Assembly (NCBI GenBank): GCA_029978335.1
Contig: JAPOJQ010000011.1
Coordinates: 1-48,656, forward strand
Length of the DNA stretch: 48,656 nt
Source: Actinomycetota bacterium
GTDB lineage: Bacteria > Actinomycetota > Acidimicrobiia > Acidimicrobiales > Ilumatobacteraceae
Direction of reading: 5' to 3'
Shown here: positions 1 to 7,811 of the stretch, piece after piece
How positions within the stretch are numbered: the stretch's first letter is position 1
How the letters are laid out: every line of letters starts with the position of its first letter
Notes under the pieces: generated by a model
Database searches by the model: none
Told to the model about the DNA's origin: nothing
Seen by the model: only the letters and a program-made list of their open reading frames with translations
Translations under genes and position numbers: made by a program

Positions 1-433
1 GTCGGAGGACGTGCTGCGCCGGGTGCCGTTCCTGCGCAGCACCCTCGATGTCCCTGCTGGTGTCGCTGGAGTCCTCGAACATCGTTTCCACGACGCCGGC
101 ATTGCGACCCTCGGCATTTGGGCACAGGTGCCGCACTACGCCGCAACGATGGAATATCCGGCCGCCGCCCTTGCGCTCATCGACGGCCTCCGCACTGCCG
201 TCCACGTCGTGATCGATGCCACCGACCTGCGTGCCGACGCGCTCGCCCAACGACGACGCCTCGACGAACTCATCGCCGGCAATGACGAGCACGTCGACAT
301 GCTCGGACGCCTCGAGCACCTGTACGACGCCGACACCGAGGTCGAACCAACTGCCAACGCACGCGGTATCGAGGTCATTCCGGCCGATGAGCTCGGTGCC
401 GAAGTCGAACGGTTCCTGCGCGACCAAGAGTAA
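1..433 (+). CDS. PAC2 family protein, C-terminal part (5' truncated by window edge)
   Basis: The reading frame is open from base 2, so the true start lies upstream; about 143 residues are visible. The visible part resembles the end of PAC2 (proteasome assembly chaperone 2-like) proteins of actinobacteria: a segment on sensitivity to locality (VPHYAATMEYPAAALALIDGL is split here as VPHYAATMEY then PAAALALIDGL), followed by an acidic, helical tail that covers residues with LDELIAGND and HVDMLGRLEHLYD. Family members are soluble and of poorly defined function, often encoded near proteasome or metabolic genes. An F420-type oxidoreductase starts 43 bases downstream with its own promoter-like box, so it need not be in the same operon. 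The family call rests on pattern recognition of the C-terminal half only. Confidence 0.72.
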   Translation, partial: SEDVLRRVPFLRSTLDVPAGVAGVLEHRFHDAGIATLGIWAQVPHYAATMEYPAAALALIDGLRTAVHVVIDATDLRADALAQRRRLDELIAGNDEHVDMLGRLEHLYDADTEVEPTANARGIEVIPADELGAEVERFLRDQE

Positions 434-464
434 GACTGGCTCAACGCCGGGGCACTCCCACGAC

Positions 465-470
465 TACGGT
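465..470 (+). promoter_or_regulatory. Candidate leaderless -10 box (TACGGT)
   Basis: TACGGT fits the actinobacterial TANNNT -10 pattern and ends six bases before ATG 477, placing the transcription start at or next to the A of the start codon. The same GACTACGGT string with the same six-base gap precedes the crotonase gene at 26099. No Shine-Dalgarno sequence is seen. Confidence 0.45.
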
Positions 471-476
471 CATGGT

Positions 477-1496
477 ATGAAAATCGATGCGACCTTGATG
501 GGTGGACTCGCTGAGGCAGCCGCTTCGGCCCGGGAGTTGGAGGCAGCGGGCTATGACGGTGCCTGGACCGCTGAAACCGCACACGATCCCTTCCTGCCAC
601 TGGTGCAAGCTGCCGCCGACACATCAACCATGGAACTCGGCACCTCGATCGCTGTTGCCTTCGCAAGGAACCCGATGTTGCTTGCCAACCTCGGGTGGGA
701 CCTTCAGGCGTTTTCAAAAGGACGCTTCATCCTCGGACTTGGCTCTCAGATCAAGCCGCATATCACCAAGCGATTCTCGATGGAGTGGAGCCACCCCGCA
801 CCACGGATGCGCGAGATGATCCTCGCCATTCGAGCGATTTGGGATTGCTGGCTCAACGACGCACCGCTTGAGTTCCGCGGCGACTTCTACACCCATACGT
901 TGATGACGCCGTTCTTCACCCCTGACAAGGCGGACCTCTCAGGATTTGGGGTGCCCAAGATCTTCATCGCAGCGGTTGGTGAACTGATGACCGAGGTCGC
1001 TGGCGAAACGTGCGACGGCATGATCGTGCATGGCTTCACCACCGAGAAGTACATCCGCGAAGTGACGATTCCTGCGATCGAACGTGGACGCGCCAAAGCG
1101 GGCCTGACCATGGATGGATTTGAGATCTCAGGGCCGCTCTTCGTCGTGACGGGCAACAACGAGCAGGAGATGGCAAAAGCCATCGACGGCACCAAGCAGC
1201 AAATTGCGTTTTACGGGTCAACGCCCGCCTACCGCGGTGTGCTGGAGGTTCACGGGTGGGGCGACATGCAAGACGAACTCAACCGCCTATCCAAAGCCGG
1301 CGAATGGGTGAAGATGGGCCAGGTCATCGACGATGAGGTGCTCAACACCTTTGCTGTTGTTGGCGAGCCTGAGCAGATTGGCCCGGAGTTGACCCGCCGT
1401 TACGGCGACATCATCGATCGTTTGAGCTTCTATGCGCCCTACAAGTCAGACCCCGGCCGTTGGGCCAAGGTGCTCGACGACCTCAGGGCTGCCTGA
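477..1496 (+). CDS. LLM class F420-dependent oxidoreductase (TIGR03617-like)
   Basis: A 339-residue luciferase-like monooxygenase-fold enzyme. Family members use the deazaflavin F420 (or FMN) for hydride transfer; the substrate is unknown. The start MKIDATLMGGL leads directly into the first beta strand of the barrel, and residues 14-45 (ARELEAAGYDGAWTAET) and FARNPMLLANLGWDLQAFS then GRFILGLGSQ are typical family motifs. I chose ATG 477 over the longer open frame from 216 because the longer version overlaps the PAC2 gene and adds unrelated residues. TACGGT at 465-470 ends six bases before the ATG, so a leaderless transcript is likely. The 3' end overlaps the convergent histidine-kinase gene by 14 bases. 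Confidence 0.85.
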   Translation: MKIDATLMGGLAEAAASARELEAAGYDGAWTAETAHDPFLPLVQAAADTSTMELGTSIAVAFARNPMLLANLGWDLQAFSKGRFILGLGSQIKPHITKRFSMEWSHPAPRMREMILAIRAIWDCWLNDAPLEFRGDFYTHTLMTPFFTPDKADLSGFGVPKIFIAAVGELMTEVAGETCDGMIVHGFTTEKYIREVTIPAIERGRAKAGLTMDGFEISGPLFVVTGNNEQEMAKAIDGTKQQIAFYGSTPAYRGVLEVHGWGDMQDELNRLSKAGEWVKMGQVIDDEVLNTFAVVGEPEQIGPELTRRYGDIIDRLSFYAPYKSDPGRWAKVLDDLRAA

Positions 1497-2856
1497 ACGC
1501 CACCACCGCATCAACACCGCCGGAGTCACTGAGCTGCAAATGAGCGGCACCACCAGCGGCCTCGGCAAGCTGGCGAACGATCGACAGTCCGAGCCCTGAC
1601 CCACCCGGCGATGGCGTCGAACCACGCCAGAACCGTTCAAAGGCACGCTCACATTCCTCGGGGGTCAATCCCGGGCCCTGGTCGATCACATGCAGCGCAA
1701 CGGCATCGTCGGCGAGATCGAGACGAATCGTGAGCACTGAACCGGCCGGCGCAACATCGAGCGCATTGTCGACCAGGTTGTCGACGATCTGTTCTGCCCC
1801 TCCGGGCACCGCCCGTACCAGCAACGACGCCGGCATCTCGACGGCGATGCGTACCTCACGTTCCGACGCCAGCGGTTCCCAATACTCCGCCCGCTCGGCA
1901 ACCACCGCTGCGAGGTCAACCGTGACCGGTGCGACGGCAGCATCATCAACCCGGCTCAACAACAATAAGCCTTCGATCATTCGTCCGAGTCGGTCGGTTT
2001 CATCGATCGCGGCGGCAACGTCAGCTTCACCAGGTCCCCCATCAATCTGAGTGGCAAGCGACTCAAGCCGCAGGCGAAGTGCTGTCAGCGGAGTGCGGAG
2101 TTGATGCGACGCCGTGCCGGCGAATGCGCGCTGACGAGACACGAGTTGTTCGAGCCGAGACGACATGTCGTTGAACGACCTTGAGAGCGATCGAACTTCT
2201 GGCGGACCAACACGTTCATCGGCGCGCACCGAAAGGTCGCCGCCGGCAAGTGCCGAGGTCGATGCCGTCAATCGTTGCAGCGGGCGCGTCACCGACCACG
2301 ACAACACCGCAGCCGATACAGCGGCAATTGCAATTGCGATCACGAGCACGATGAAAAGTCGAATAATCCGACTTCGCACCTGATCATCGATCGACGAGGC
2401 AACCGTCGTAATGCGCACCGCACCCACAATTGAGTCGCCCGACAACACGGGTACGGCGACGAAGAACAATTCCGTGCCGAGGGTGCTCGAGTCGCGTTCT
2501 CCGGTGTTCGGCCTTCCGGCAAGCGCCTCGACGATCTCTGGACGGTTCGTGAAATCTTCACCGATGTCGAAACCAGGTCCAAACACCGCGGCTCCAGTTG
2601 CGTCGGTGACGACGACGTTCACCTGCTCAGCATCCTCGTAACGTTCGATCACGCCGAGGAGGCCCGGGTCGGGCGCACCATTGGTCCCTTCGAGCGCCTC
2701 CTCCACTCGACCGGCCAGAATGAACGCGTCGCGTTCGAGTTTGGTGACCAAACGGTCTCGCTCGACGCTCTGCAGATGCGCCGCAAGCGGCACGTCCTGC
2801 ACGAGTAGCACGAGAAAGACCACGCCAACGAGTACCAGCGTGAACCGAAACCTCAT
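1483..2856 (-). CDS. Sensor histidine kinase (HAMP, HisKA, HATPase)
   Basis: A 457-residue membrane kinase. Transmembrane segments lie at about 7-27 and 166-187 and flank an extracytoplasmic sensor of about 135 residues with no recognisable domain. HAMP follows (about 188-242), then the H-box TASHQLRTPLTAL with phospho-acceptor His251, the N-box DNLVDNALD, and glycine boxes DQGPGL and GGSGLGLSIV, so all catalytic motifs are intact. Its start ATG overlaps the stop of the response regulator by four bases (ATGA), a translationally coupled pair. The pair is divergent from the Asp/His-tailed protein, ApbE and ferric-reductase-like genes, which are the likely targets; a redox or metal signal is an inference from this context. 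Confidence 0.93.
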   Translation of the reverse strand: MRFRFTLVLVGVVFLVLLVQDVPLAAHLQSVERDRLVTKLERDAFILAGRVEEALEGTNGAPDPGLLGVIERYEDAEQVNVVVTDATGAAVFGPGFDIGEDFTNRPEIVEALAGRPNTGERDSSTLGTELFFVAVPVLSGDSIVGAVRITTVASSIDDQVRSRIIRLFIVLVIAIAIAAVSAAVLSWSVTRPLQRLTASTSALAGGDLSVRADERVGPPEVRSLSRSFNDMSSRLEQLVSRQRAFAGTASHQLRTPLTALRLRLESLATQIDGGPGEADVAAAIDETDRLGRMIEGLLLLSRVDDAAVAPVTVDLAAVVAERAEYWEPLASEREVRIAVEMPASLLVRAVPGGAEQIVDNLVDNALDVAPAGSVLTIRLDLADDAVALHVIDQGPGLTPEECERAFERFWRGSTPSPGGSGLGLSIVRQLAEAAGGAAHLQLSDSGGVDAVVAFRQP

Positions 2857-3548
2857 CCGTGCGCCTCGGCCGGATCCTCAAACCGGAACCCAACGCCACG
2901 CACCGACTCAATCCAGCGGGCATCGCCGAGTTTCTTGCGAATCCCCGCAACGTGAGCGTCGACCGTCTTTGTCGGTCCGAACCAGTTGGCATCCCACACG
3001 TGCTCAATGATGTCGGTGCGTGTTCGTACGGCTCCGGCGTCTTCGGAGAGGTAAACCAGCAGTTCAAATTCTTTTGGGGTGAAGGACAGTTCGGACCCAT
3101 GGAGGTGGACTCGGTGGGTCCTCGTATCGATGACGAGTCCTCCCACCACGATCTGATCGCTCGATGCTGCATCATCTCGCGGGCTCGGGGCGCTGCGACG
3201 CATGACCGCCCGAATCCGGGCGACGAGTTCGCGTGCGCCGAGAGGCTTCACCATGTAGTCGTCGGCGCCGAGTTCAAGTCCAAGCACCCGATCGAACTCG
3301 TCGCTGCGAGCGGTCACCACGATGATGGGTACCTGCGACACGGAGCGAATAGCTCGACACACGTCGTATCCGTCCATGTCGGGCAGCCCGAGATCGAGCA
3401 ACACCACGTCAGGGCCAACCCCGCGGTTCGCTGACTCGATGCCGTCGGCTCCGTTCGATGCTCGATCCACATCCATTCCCGCTGCCTCAAGCGGGCCCCG
3501 AAGGGAGTCGGCAATGGCGTCATCGTCTTCTATCAGCAGCAGTCGCAC
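2853..3548 (-). CDS. OmpR/PhoB-family response regulator
   Basis: A two-domain regulator of 231 residues. The receiver domain has the acidic pocket (EDDD, residues 7-10), phospho-acceptor Asp52 in LLDLGLPDMDG, Thr79 and Lys101 (YMVKPLG). The C-terminal winged helix (about 130-225) has LSFTPKEFELLVYL and VRGVGFRFE, as in OmpR/PhoB. I prefer GTG 3548 because the family begins MRLLLIEDDD; the frame stays open to an ATG at 3608, which would add 20 unrelated residues. It is first in the two-gene operon with the kinase and divergent from the secreted protein at 3696, with about 150 bases between them for both promoters. Confidence 0.92.
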   Translation of the reverse strand: MRLLLIEDDDAIADSLRGPLEAAGMDVDRASNGADGIESANRGVGPDVVLLDLGLPDMDGYDVCRAIRSVSQVPIIVVTARSDEFDRVLGLELGADDYMVKPLGARELVARIRAVMRRSAPSPRDDAASSDQIVVGGLVIDTRTHRVHLHGSELSFTPKEFELLVYLSEDAGAVRTRTDIIEHVWDANWFGPTKTVDAHVAGIRKKLGDARWIESVRGVGFRFEDPAEAHG

Positions 3549-3695
3549 GCCACGATCATTCCACTCAGGGCCCGCAACATCAGCGGTTCTACCGAATGAC
3601 GTCAGCATCTTTGACGTCCCTTGGATGTTCTCGGGTCCTCCCCTGCCATTGGGTGCCTACGGTGCATTCCGCACCCAGCACAGGAGGTAACCCCC

Positions 3696-4484
3696 ATGAA
3701 GACCACCACCGCTACCGCTCTTTCACTCTTCGGCGTCATCGTCGCCGGATCAGCCGCAGCCATGGTCAACACGACGATCTTCGATACCGCCCCAACTGAA
3801 GCGGCAGCCTCGGAGGTGATCATTCCTGAGGCCCCGATGATCGACCTCACGATTCCGAATCCTTCGCCAGCATCACGTGTGACGGATGTGGTGGGTATGA
3901 CGACAGTGCCGGCCGCTCCGAGCGTCAGCGCGTCAACCGTCACCAGTTCCAACGGTGCCACCAACGTCAGCGCTCAAGTGGTGACGTCAGAATCCACGGT
4001 TACGCCGACGACAACGACTGCTCCCAGCGTCAGTGCGCCAACGACAGCAGCACCAACCACCACGACTGCCCCGAGCACCACTCGACCACCTACCACCACG
4101 ACATCGCCTAAGAGCACTCTCGTGGCCTACAACGTGGGCCAGGCGGGCGTGGTCACCCTTGACGTCATCGATGGACGACTTACTGTCGTTGACGCCGCAC
4201 CAGCGGCCGGCTGGACCGTCGCAGCTTCAAGTCGAGATGCAGTGCGCAACGAGATTCTGGTGACCTTCCGCTCGGCGACGCTTGAAGCAGACTTCATCGC
4301 TTCGTTCGCGTCGGGGTCGATTGTGGCTGACGTCGACTCTCGAGCGGTCGGTGGATCGACCTCCTACGACGACGATCACGACGGTGACGATCATCACGAC
4401 GACGATCAAGACGATGATCACGACGACGATCACGACGACGATCACGACGACGATCACCACGACGACGATCACGACGACGACTGA
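3696..4484 (+). CDS. Secreted Thr-rich protein with Asp/His-rich C-terminal tail
   Basis: 262 residues, no named family recognised. An N-terminal signal or anchor segment (ATALSLFGVIVAGSAAAMV) is followed by a low-complexity Ser/Thr/Val/Pro linker to about residue 140, a compact domain of about 85 residues beginning LVAYNVGQAGVVTLDV and including PAAGWTV, and a tail of about 40 residues made almost only of Asp and His (DDDH units). Such tails can bind divalent metals; that function is an inference. A strong SD, AGGAGG at 3682-3687, supports ATG 3696. An NGATNVS string in the linker loosely resembles the flavinylation motif SGATxTS used by ApbE, but no FMN-binding domain is evident. It leads a likely four-gene operon with the Thr-rich membrane protein, apbE and the cytochrome-b gene. 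Confidence 0.75.
   Translation: MKTTTATALSLFGVIVAGSAAAMVNTTIFDTAPTEAAASEVIIPEAPMIDLTIPNPSPASRVTDVVGMTTVPAAPSVSASTVTSSNGATNVSAQVVTSESTVTPTTTTAPSVSAPTTAAPTTTTAPSTTRPPTTTTSPKSTLVAYNVGQAGVVTLDVIDGRLTVVDAAPAAGWTVAASSRDAVRNEILVTFRSATLEADFIASFASGSIVADVDSRAVGGSTSYDDDHDGDDHHDDDQDDDHDDDHDDDHDDDHHDDDHDDD
4366..4481 (+). repeat. Imperfect 12-bp tandem repeat (GACGACGATCAC)
   Basis: The 3' end of the Asp/His-tailed gene is built from imperfect copies of GACGACGATCAC, with about four exact copies near 4427-4480. In the gene's frame they read Asp-Asp-Asp-His; in the +1 frame, which is open from 4282 into the next gene, they read Ile-Thr-Thr-Thr. Whole-unit slippage would keep frame and change tail length by four residues. 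It is a coding repeat, not a CRISPR array. Confidence 0.9.
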
Positions 4485-4497
4485 GCACGGGCACGCC

Positions 4498-5259
4498 ATG
4501 ACCACTCCTGACGAACGCGCCGAGCGGCTCGCAGCACTGCGGGCCCAACGCCAACACATCGCAACCGCACCCGACGCATCCGACGCATCCGACGCTGGTG
4601 GATCCTCGCCACTGACGCCACCACCCGCACATACCACTGCGCGTCGACAGCCCACCGCACGAGCAGCTCGGCTCATCACCGTAGGAGCCTCATCGACCGC
4701 GGTGCTCGGGTTGATGACAGCAATTGGCATTGCGGAACAACCGGCTGGCGCTGCGGCACCTGCGCCCGAGACCATCACCAACGACGCAGCGAGCCCTCCC
4801 CCTCCCGGCACGCTTCGCGTCCCAGCCGACGCGACGGTGGTCGTGGTCACCGTCGACGAAACGGGCCTGCCGATCAGCCTCCGCCAGATGTCGTCAGTTG
4901 CCGAACTACAAGCATTTCTCGCAACAGCACAGCCCATCGTGCAATCAACCACGACGTCGTCGCCGACCACGACCGCCGTCACGTCCGAGAGCACCACCAA
5001 TGGCATCGACACGCCAGTTGTGGTTCACGAGACCCCAACGAGTGCTCCGGCGGCGACAACACCGGCCACCACAGTCGACGCGCCCGTGGCTACTACCACC
5101 CCGCCTGCATCGACACCGACGCCAACCGTTCCAGCAACCACGGCAGCCCCAGTGCCAACGACGCCACCGACCACGGTTCCCGTCGCAACGCCGACACCAA
5201 TTGTGATCACGCTCCCTGCGCCATCGCCACCCGCCCGAGGCAACACCGGTGGCAGCTGA
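4498..5259 (+). CDS. Single-pass membrane protein with Thr/Pro-rich extracytoplasmic stalk
   Basis: 253 residues, no family recognised. The cytoplasmic N-terminus (MTTPDERAERLAALRAQRQ) is helical and charged, a transmembrane segment follows at about 60-80 (ARLITVGASSTAVLGLMTA), then a small region (LRVPADATVVVVTVDETGL, about 105-140) and a long Thr/Pro/Ala stalk to the C-terminus. ATG 4498 lies 13 bases after the stop of the Asp/His-tailed gene; the same frame is open back to 4282 through the 12-bp repeat, but that extension is a shadow of the upstream gene. The end overlaps the apbE start by 11 bases, so it belongs to the same operon. A scaffold or partner role for the redox module is only an inference. 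Confidence 0.72.
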   Translation: MTTPDERAERLAALRAQRQHIATAPDASDASDAGGSSPLTPPPAHTTARRQPTARAARLITVGASSTAVLGLMTAIGIAEQPAGAAAPAPETITNDAASPPPPGTLRVPADATVVVVTVDETGLPISLRQMSSVAELQAFLATAQPIVQSTTTSSPTTTAVTSESTTNGIDTPVVVHETPTSAPAATTPATTVDAPVATTTPPASTPTPTVPATTAAPVPTTPPTTVPVATPTPIVITLPAPSPPARGNTGGS

Positions 5260-6163
5260 CACGTTGCTGATGGAGCGACGACCGGTGTCGGCGTCCATCA
5301 TGGGCTCTGAGGCAGCCCTGGTATGCCGGCCCGATCGTTACGACCATGGCATCGAACGGTTGCGGTATCTGGAAGGGCTGTGGTCGCGCTTTCTACCCAA
5401 CAGCGACATCACGCGGTTGAACACCGCTGGGAGCCACCCGGTCGCTGTTGCACCAGAAACGGTTGCCGTTCTCGAACGAGCGGTCGTTGCATGGCAAGCA
5501 ACCGATGGCGCGTTCGACCCCACATTGCTCGGCACCTTGGCGCGTCTCGGCTACTCCAACAGCCGAATCAACCCGACGCATGTCAGCCGCTTCGCCGATG
5601 ACGCGTTCGATGCGGGTTCACCTGACCGCATCTTGATCAGTCCAGATCGATCGCACGTGTCGCTACCGGCAGGAACCGTGCTCGATCTCGGCGGTATCGG
5701 CAAGGGATATGCGGCAGATCTCGTCGCTTCCGAACTCGCTGATGACGAGGTTGGTGCGCTGGTTGAAGTCGGCGGGGATCTTCGATGTGCTGGCCCCCCG
5801 CCCCCCGGGGGCTGGCACATCGACGTTGCCGACCCTGATCGCGCAACGGTTGCCCACCGCATCGTGCTGAACGAGGGCGGTGTGGCCACCTCAACAACTC
5901 GAATTCGTCGGTGGGTGTCAGGCGGAACAACGCATCATCACCTCATCGATCCCGCCACTGCCATGCCAGCTTCCAACGGTGTCTCAGCATGCACCGTGAT
6001 TGCTGGAACTGCCGCTTGGGCGGAAGTCTTCACCAAGGTGGCCTTCACTCGACCCGCCACATCGGCGCTTGCGACGCTCGAAGCGCGCGGACTTGGAGCA
6101 CTGATCACGATGGACGACGGCGTCGAGTACATCACCGACGCTTGGAAGGACTTTGCTCGATGA
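5249..6163 (+). CDS. apbE: FAD:protein FMN transferase (ApbE family)
   Basis: 304 residues from GTG 5249. ApbE enzymes move FMN from FAD to a Thr of extracytoplasmic redox proteins, with Mg. The family core is present: LDLGGIGKGYAADL, VEVGGDLRCAG, the HHHLIDPATAMPA motif and the C-terminal VFTKVAFT region. There is no lipobox or clear signal peptide, so this copy may act inside or be exported another way. Its start overlaps the upstream gene by 11 bases, and its stop overlaps the next ATG (ATGA), which shows tight coupling to the membrane cytochrome. No classical FMN-binding-domain substrate is encoded in the window, so the acceptor is unknown: the two secreted Thr-rich neighbours or a distant protein are the candidates. 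Confidence 0.88.
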   Translation: MAADTLLMERRPVSASIMGSEAALVCRPDRYDHGIERLRYLEGLWSRFLPNSDITRLNTAGSHPVAVAPETVAVLERAVVAWQATDGAFDPTLLGTLARLGYSNSRINPTHVSRFADDAFDAGSPDRILISPDRSHVSLPAGTVLDLGGIGKGYAADLVASELADDEVGALVEVGGDLRCAGPPPPGGWHIDVADPDRATVAHRIVLNEGGVATSTTRIRRWVSGGTTHHHLIDPATAMPASNGVSACTVIAGTAAWAEVFTKVAFTRPATSALATLEARGLGALITMDDGVEYITDAWKDFAR

Positions 6164-6726
6164 ACGAACACCTTTGGTGGTACCTCTCCCGTGCGTCGGG
6201 GATCGTTGCCCTCACGCTGCTCGTGATCTCGCTGGTCTGGGGTGTCCTGCTCTCCACCCGGGCACTTCGCGGCGTCGACCGCCCCGCCTGGCTGCTCGCG
6301 ACACACACGTGGCTAAGCGGCACCGCCGTGGTGATGACGGCGCTCCATCTCCTCGGCCTCACGCTCGATGGATGGGTCAACTTTGGCGTCGCTGATCTGC
6401 TCGTGCCTGGTACCGCTACCTGGCAAGGGGCAACACGCACCGCCGAGATCGGCACCGCCGTCGGCGTGATCGCGATGTACGTCCTCGTCGTGGTCCAGGC
6501 CACCTCGTTGTTGCGACGACACCTCTCGCGTCGGGTATGGCTCATCATCCACCGACTCAGCTTCCCCCTGGTGCTGGCCGTGTTGATCCACGCAGGTTGG
6601 ACCGGAACCGACACCTCGAATCGCGTGTATCAAGCGGGAGCAATCTCGTTGGCGATGGCCGCTGCAGTCGCGACGGTCATCAGGGTGATCACGCCCTCAC
6701 GCACTCGTCGCAACGCCGGCGCCTGA
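6160..6726 (+). CDS. Ferric reductase-like transmembrane protein (haem b)
   Basis: 188 residues with about five to six transmembrane helices. Paired histidines that could hold two b haems occur in THTWLSGTAVVMTALH and IIHRLSFPLVLAVLIH, the pattern of the ferric-reductase-like / MsrQ-type membrane domain. It lacks the FAD- and NAD(P)H-binding domains of full ferric reductases, so it must receive electrons from another carrier. ATG 6160 overlaps the apbE stop. With ApbE upstream, a transmembrane electron path to an extracytoplasmic flavoprotein or metal is the natural reading, but the acceptor is not shown. The last 30 bases overlap the convergent amidohydrolase gene. Confidence 0.85.
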   Translation: MNEHLWWYLSRASGIVALTLLVISLVWGVLLSTRALRGVDRPAWLLATHTWLSGTAVVMTALHLLGLTLDGWVNFGVADLLVPGTATWQGATRTAEIGTAVGVIAMYVLVVVQATSLLRRHLSRRVWLIIHRLSFPLVLAVLIHAGWTGTDTSNRVYQAGAISLAMAAAVATVIRVITPSRTRRNAGA

Positions 6727-7764
6727 GGCAGCACCGATCAACCAACGGCGGGCGTTGTCGCCCAGCGCTTCAGCCGCATAGCCGCCCTCTTGAAGGATGA
6801 CGAGCGGCAGTCCGCTCGATGCCACCAGCGCTCCGCATCGTTCGAAGCCGTCAGCCGTCAGGGCAAGATCACTAATCGGGTCGAGGTGGAAGGTGTCGAG
6901 CCCCAGACTCACCACGACCATCTCGGCTCCCGACGCCGTTATCGAAGCCACAGCATGCTCGAGCGCAGCGAGGTACTGATCGTCATCAGTGCGAGCAGCG
7001 AGAGGCAGATTGAGCGTGGCGCCAAGCCCCGCCCCAGTTCCGGTCTCATCGGGGTAACCCGCGTGATACGGGTAGGCCCGGCGTGGATCGCCGTGTAATG
7101 ACACGAACGGAACATCGGCACGGTCGTAAAAAATCTGTTGCGTGCCATTGCCATGGTGGTAGTCGACGTCGAGCACAGCGACTTTCGAACCTGTCTCACG
7201 CACCAGATAGTCGGCGGTAATTGCTGCGTTATTGAAGAAGCAATATCCGCCGTACAGCGAGCGAGCGGCATGGTGTCCTGGCGGGCGACAGAGACCGTAC
7301 GCAATGCGTTCACCCGCAAGCACCTGCGCACCAGCGGTTAGCGCCACGTCAACCGAGGATCGGGCCGCGTCGTAGGTGCCGTGCGTCAGCGGTGTGGTGG
7401 TTTCAAAACACCACCATCCCATCTCTGCGCCAATCGTCGTTGGACGTCGAGCGTCACCCATTCCCGTCCGCAGCGCCGGGTTGAAGAACACATCGGGCAC
7501 GACGTCGCGCGTCGGTCCGAACGCTTCTTGAAACCTCAGCCATGCCGACTCCAAGAAGTCAACCAGTCCGCGATCATGGACTGCTTCGATCGGTGACCTG
7601 CCGTGGTCATCTGGCGCAACAAATTCGAATTCTGCGTCAGCGGCAAGCGCCGCCCGAATCATCTCGGCTCGACCCGGATGTTCGTGCGGCTCTTGAAAGT
7701 CTGACGCCTCGAACTCGCGCTCGGGGTGGTGCGCACGATGCCGGAGCGAGTAAACCACCTTCAC
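6697..7764 (-). CDS. Histone deacetylase-family (acetylpolyamine) amidohydrolase
   Basis: 355 residues from GTG 7764, full length for the family. These Zn-dependent enzymes remove acetyl groups from polyamines or lysine-like amines. The catalytic tract is intact: RPPGHHA with the tandem His pair, AVLDVDYHHGNGTQ with the metal-binding Asp/His, and GLDTFHLDP with the second Zn-binding Asp; the C-terminal LQEGGYA is also typical. A short N-terminal loop with HHPEREF and EPHEHPGRAEMI resembles acetylpolyamine amidohydrolases more than acetoin-utilisation proteins. It is monocistronic, divergent from an F420 oxidoreductase 47 bases away, with a 30-base convergent overlap at its 3' end. Confidence 0.9.
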   Translation of the reverse strand: MKVVYSLRHRAHHPEREFEASDFQEPHEHPGRAEMIRAALAADAEFEFVAPDDHGRSPIEAVHDRGLVDFLESAWLRFQEAFGPTRDVVPDVFFNPALRTGMGDARRPTTIGAEMGWWCFETTTPLTHGTYDAARSSVDVALTAGAQVLAGERIAYGLCRPPGHHAARSLYGGYCFFNNAAITADYLVRETGSKVAVLDVDYHHGNGTQQIFYDRADVPFVSLHGDPRRAYPYHAGYPDETGTGAGLGATLNLPLAARTDDDQYLAALEHAVASITASGAEMVVVSLGLDTFHLDPISDLALTADGFERCGALVASSGLPLVILQEGGYAAEALGDNARRWLIGAASGAGVATSA

Positions 7765-7811
7765 AGCGCACAGTGTCGCACGAACGTCAACCCATCACAC
7801 CAGGAGCCGTC

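Noticed and set aside
216-476. N-terminal extension of the first F420 oxidoreductase
   Set aside because: It overlaps the PAC2 gene in another frame and the family start is at 477 behind a -10 box.
4366-4481. CRISPR-like array
   Set aside because: Units are only 12 bp, contiguous without spacers, and in frame in a gene.
4227-5012. Minus-strand Val-rich frame across the 12-bp repeat
   Set aside because: It is the antisense shadow of the Asp/His and Thr repeats. It has no start signal or recognisable domain and overlaps two well-supported genes.
5795-5815. Homopolymer-rich stretch in apbE as a frameshift
   Set aside because: The frame is continuous through it and the family motifs on both sides are in the same frame.
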